Shown here: positions 4,889-5,198 of the stretch, piece after piece
Layout of the letters: each line of letters starts with the position of its first letter
How positions within the stretch are numbered: position 1 is the stretch's first letter
Source of the DNA: Clostridiales bacterium UBA1774
Lineage (GTDB): Bacteria > Bacillota > Clostridia > Oscillospirales > Oscillospiraceae
Direction: 5' to 3'
Length of the DNA: 5,198 bases
NCBI GenBank assembly: GCA_002314635.1
Contig: DCGQ01000055.1
Span: 5,628-10,825 of the forward strand
Translations under genes and position numbers: made by a program
Notes under the pieces: generated by a model
The model's input: the letters and a program-made list of their open reading frames with translations, nothing else
Databases searched by the model: none
Told to the model about the DNA's origin: nothing

Positions 4889-5198
4889 ATGGCAGTCGTA
4901 TCTATGAAGCAGCTGCTGGAGGCCGGCGTACATTTCGGCCACCAGACCCGTCGGTGGAACCCCAAGATGGCTCCTTATATCTACATGGAGCGCAACGGCA
5001 TCTATATCATCGATCTGCAGAAGACCGTGAAGAAGCTGGAAGAGGCCTATAACTTCGTGCGTGACACCGCCGCCAACGGCGGCAATATCCTGTTTGTCGG
5101 CACCAAGAAGCAGGCTCAGGACGCCGTGAAGGAAGAAGCCGAGCGCGTCGGCATGTACTATGTGAACGCCCGCTGGCTGGGCGGTATGCTCACCAACT
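4889..5198 (+). CDS. rpsB: 30S ribosomal protein S2, N-terminal part (3' end outside window)
   Basis: The first 103 codons read as S2: MKQLLEAGVHFGHQTRRWNP at residues 6-25, then an NGIYIIDLQKT segment, FVGTKKQA and ARWLGGMLTN at the edge. These are family hallmarks; the whole protein is usually about 230-260 residues. S2 binds the 30S subunit near the junction of head and body with S1 or its counterpart and is needed for translation initiation. It has its own strong promoter and ribosome binding site. The usual next genes (tsf, then pyrH and frr) would lie beyond the window. Codon use is strongly biased to GGC, CGC, AAG and CCC, as expected for a highly expressed gene. Confidence 0.98.
   Translation, partial: MAVVSMKQLLEAGVHFGHQTRRWNPKMAPYIYMERNGIYIIDLQKTVKKLEEAYNFVRDTAANGGNILFVGTKKQAQDAVKEEAERVGMYYVNARWLGGMLTN

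Noticed and set aside
2017..4965. Open frame of 982 codons on the minus strand across the methyltransferase, peptidase and rpsB start
   Set aside because: It is antisense to three well-supported genes. Its translation is dominated by low-complexity Arg/Phe, Gly and His-rich stretches, including the mirror image of the Glu/Pro tail. It has no ribosome binding site or family motif. It results from codon bias in a GC-rich sequence that removes stop codons from the opposite strand.

Overview
The window looks like chromosomal DNA from an anaerobic, moderately high-GC Gram-positive bacterium, most likely a Clostridia or Oscillospiraceae-type gut organism. This is inferred, not proven. The grounds are strong AGGAGG-type ribosome binding sites, near-consensus housekeeping promoters with 17-base spacers, a Clostridia-like ribosomal protein S2 N-terminus, a YtrBC-like ABC exporter pair and a Pro/Thr-linker M14 peptidase. 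All recognised genes are on the + strand. There is no sign of a mobile element, CRISPR array, tRNA or rRNA.

Layout. Bases 3-215 are the last 70 codons of an ABC transporter ATPase. It overlaps by 26 bases a 559-residue ABC-2-type permease (190-1869) that carries a large non-membrane C-terminal domain. A strong intrinsic terminator (1878-1912) ends this operon. A new promoter (1940-1968) then drives a uroporphyrinogen-decarboxylase-superfamily protein (2035-3102), probably a zinc- and corrinoid-dependent methyltransferase rather than HemE. Its TAA stop abuts the GTG start of a secreted or membrane-anchored M14 zinc metallopeptidase (3103-4683), which has a Pro/Thr linker before the catalytic domain and an acidic Glu/Pro tail after it. 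The terminator of this second unit (4671-4696) overlaps the end of the coding sequence, so the stop codon lies in the hairpin loop. A third promoter with a perfect extended -10 (4753-4781) and a roughly 100-base, hairpin-rich leader precede rpsB (4889 to the window edge).

How the genes work together. The window holds three separate transcription units: an exporter operon, a methyltransferase plus peptidase pair, and the start of the rpsB operon. The ATPase and permease clearly form one machine. The methyltransferase-like gene and the peptidase share a transcript by position, but no biochemical link is evident, and their codon use differs sharply. The methyltransferase-like gene is biased like rpsB, which suggests high expression.

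I see no convincing previously undescribed multi-gene system. The points most worth a second look are the Arg-to-Gly change in the M14 substrate-binding motif, the highly codon-adapted methyltransferase-like protein with no corrinoid partner in view, the structured rpsB leader, and the terminator that encloses a stop codon.
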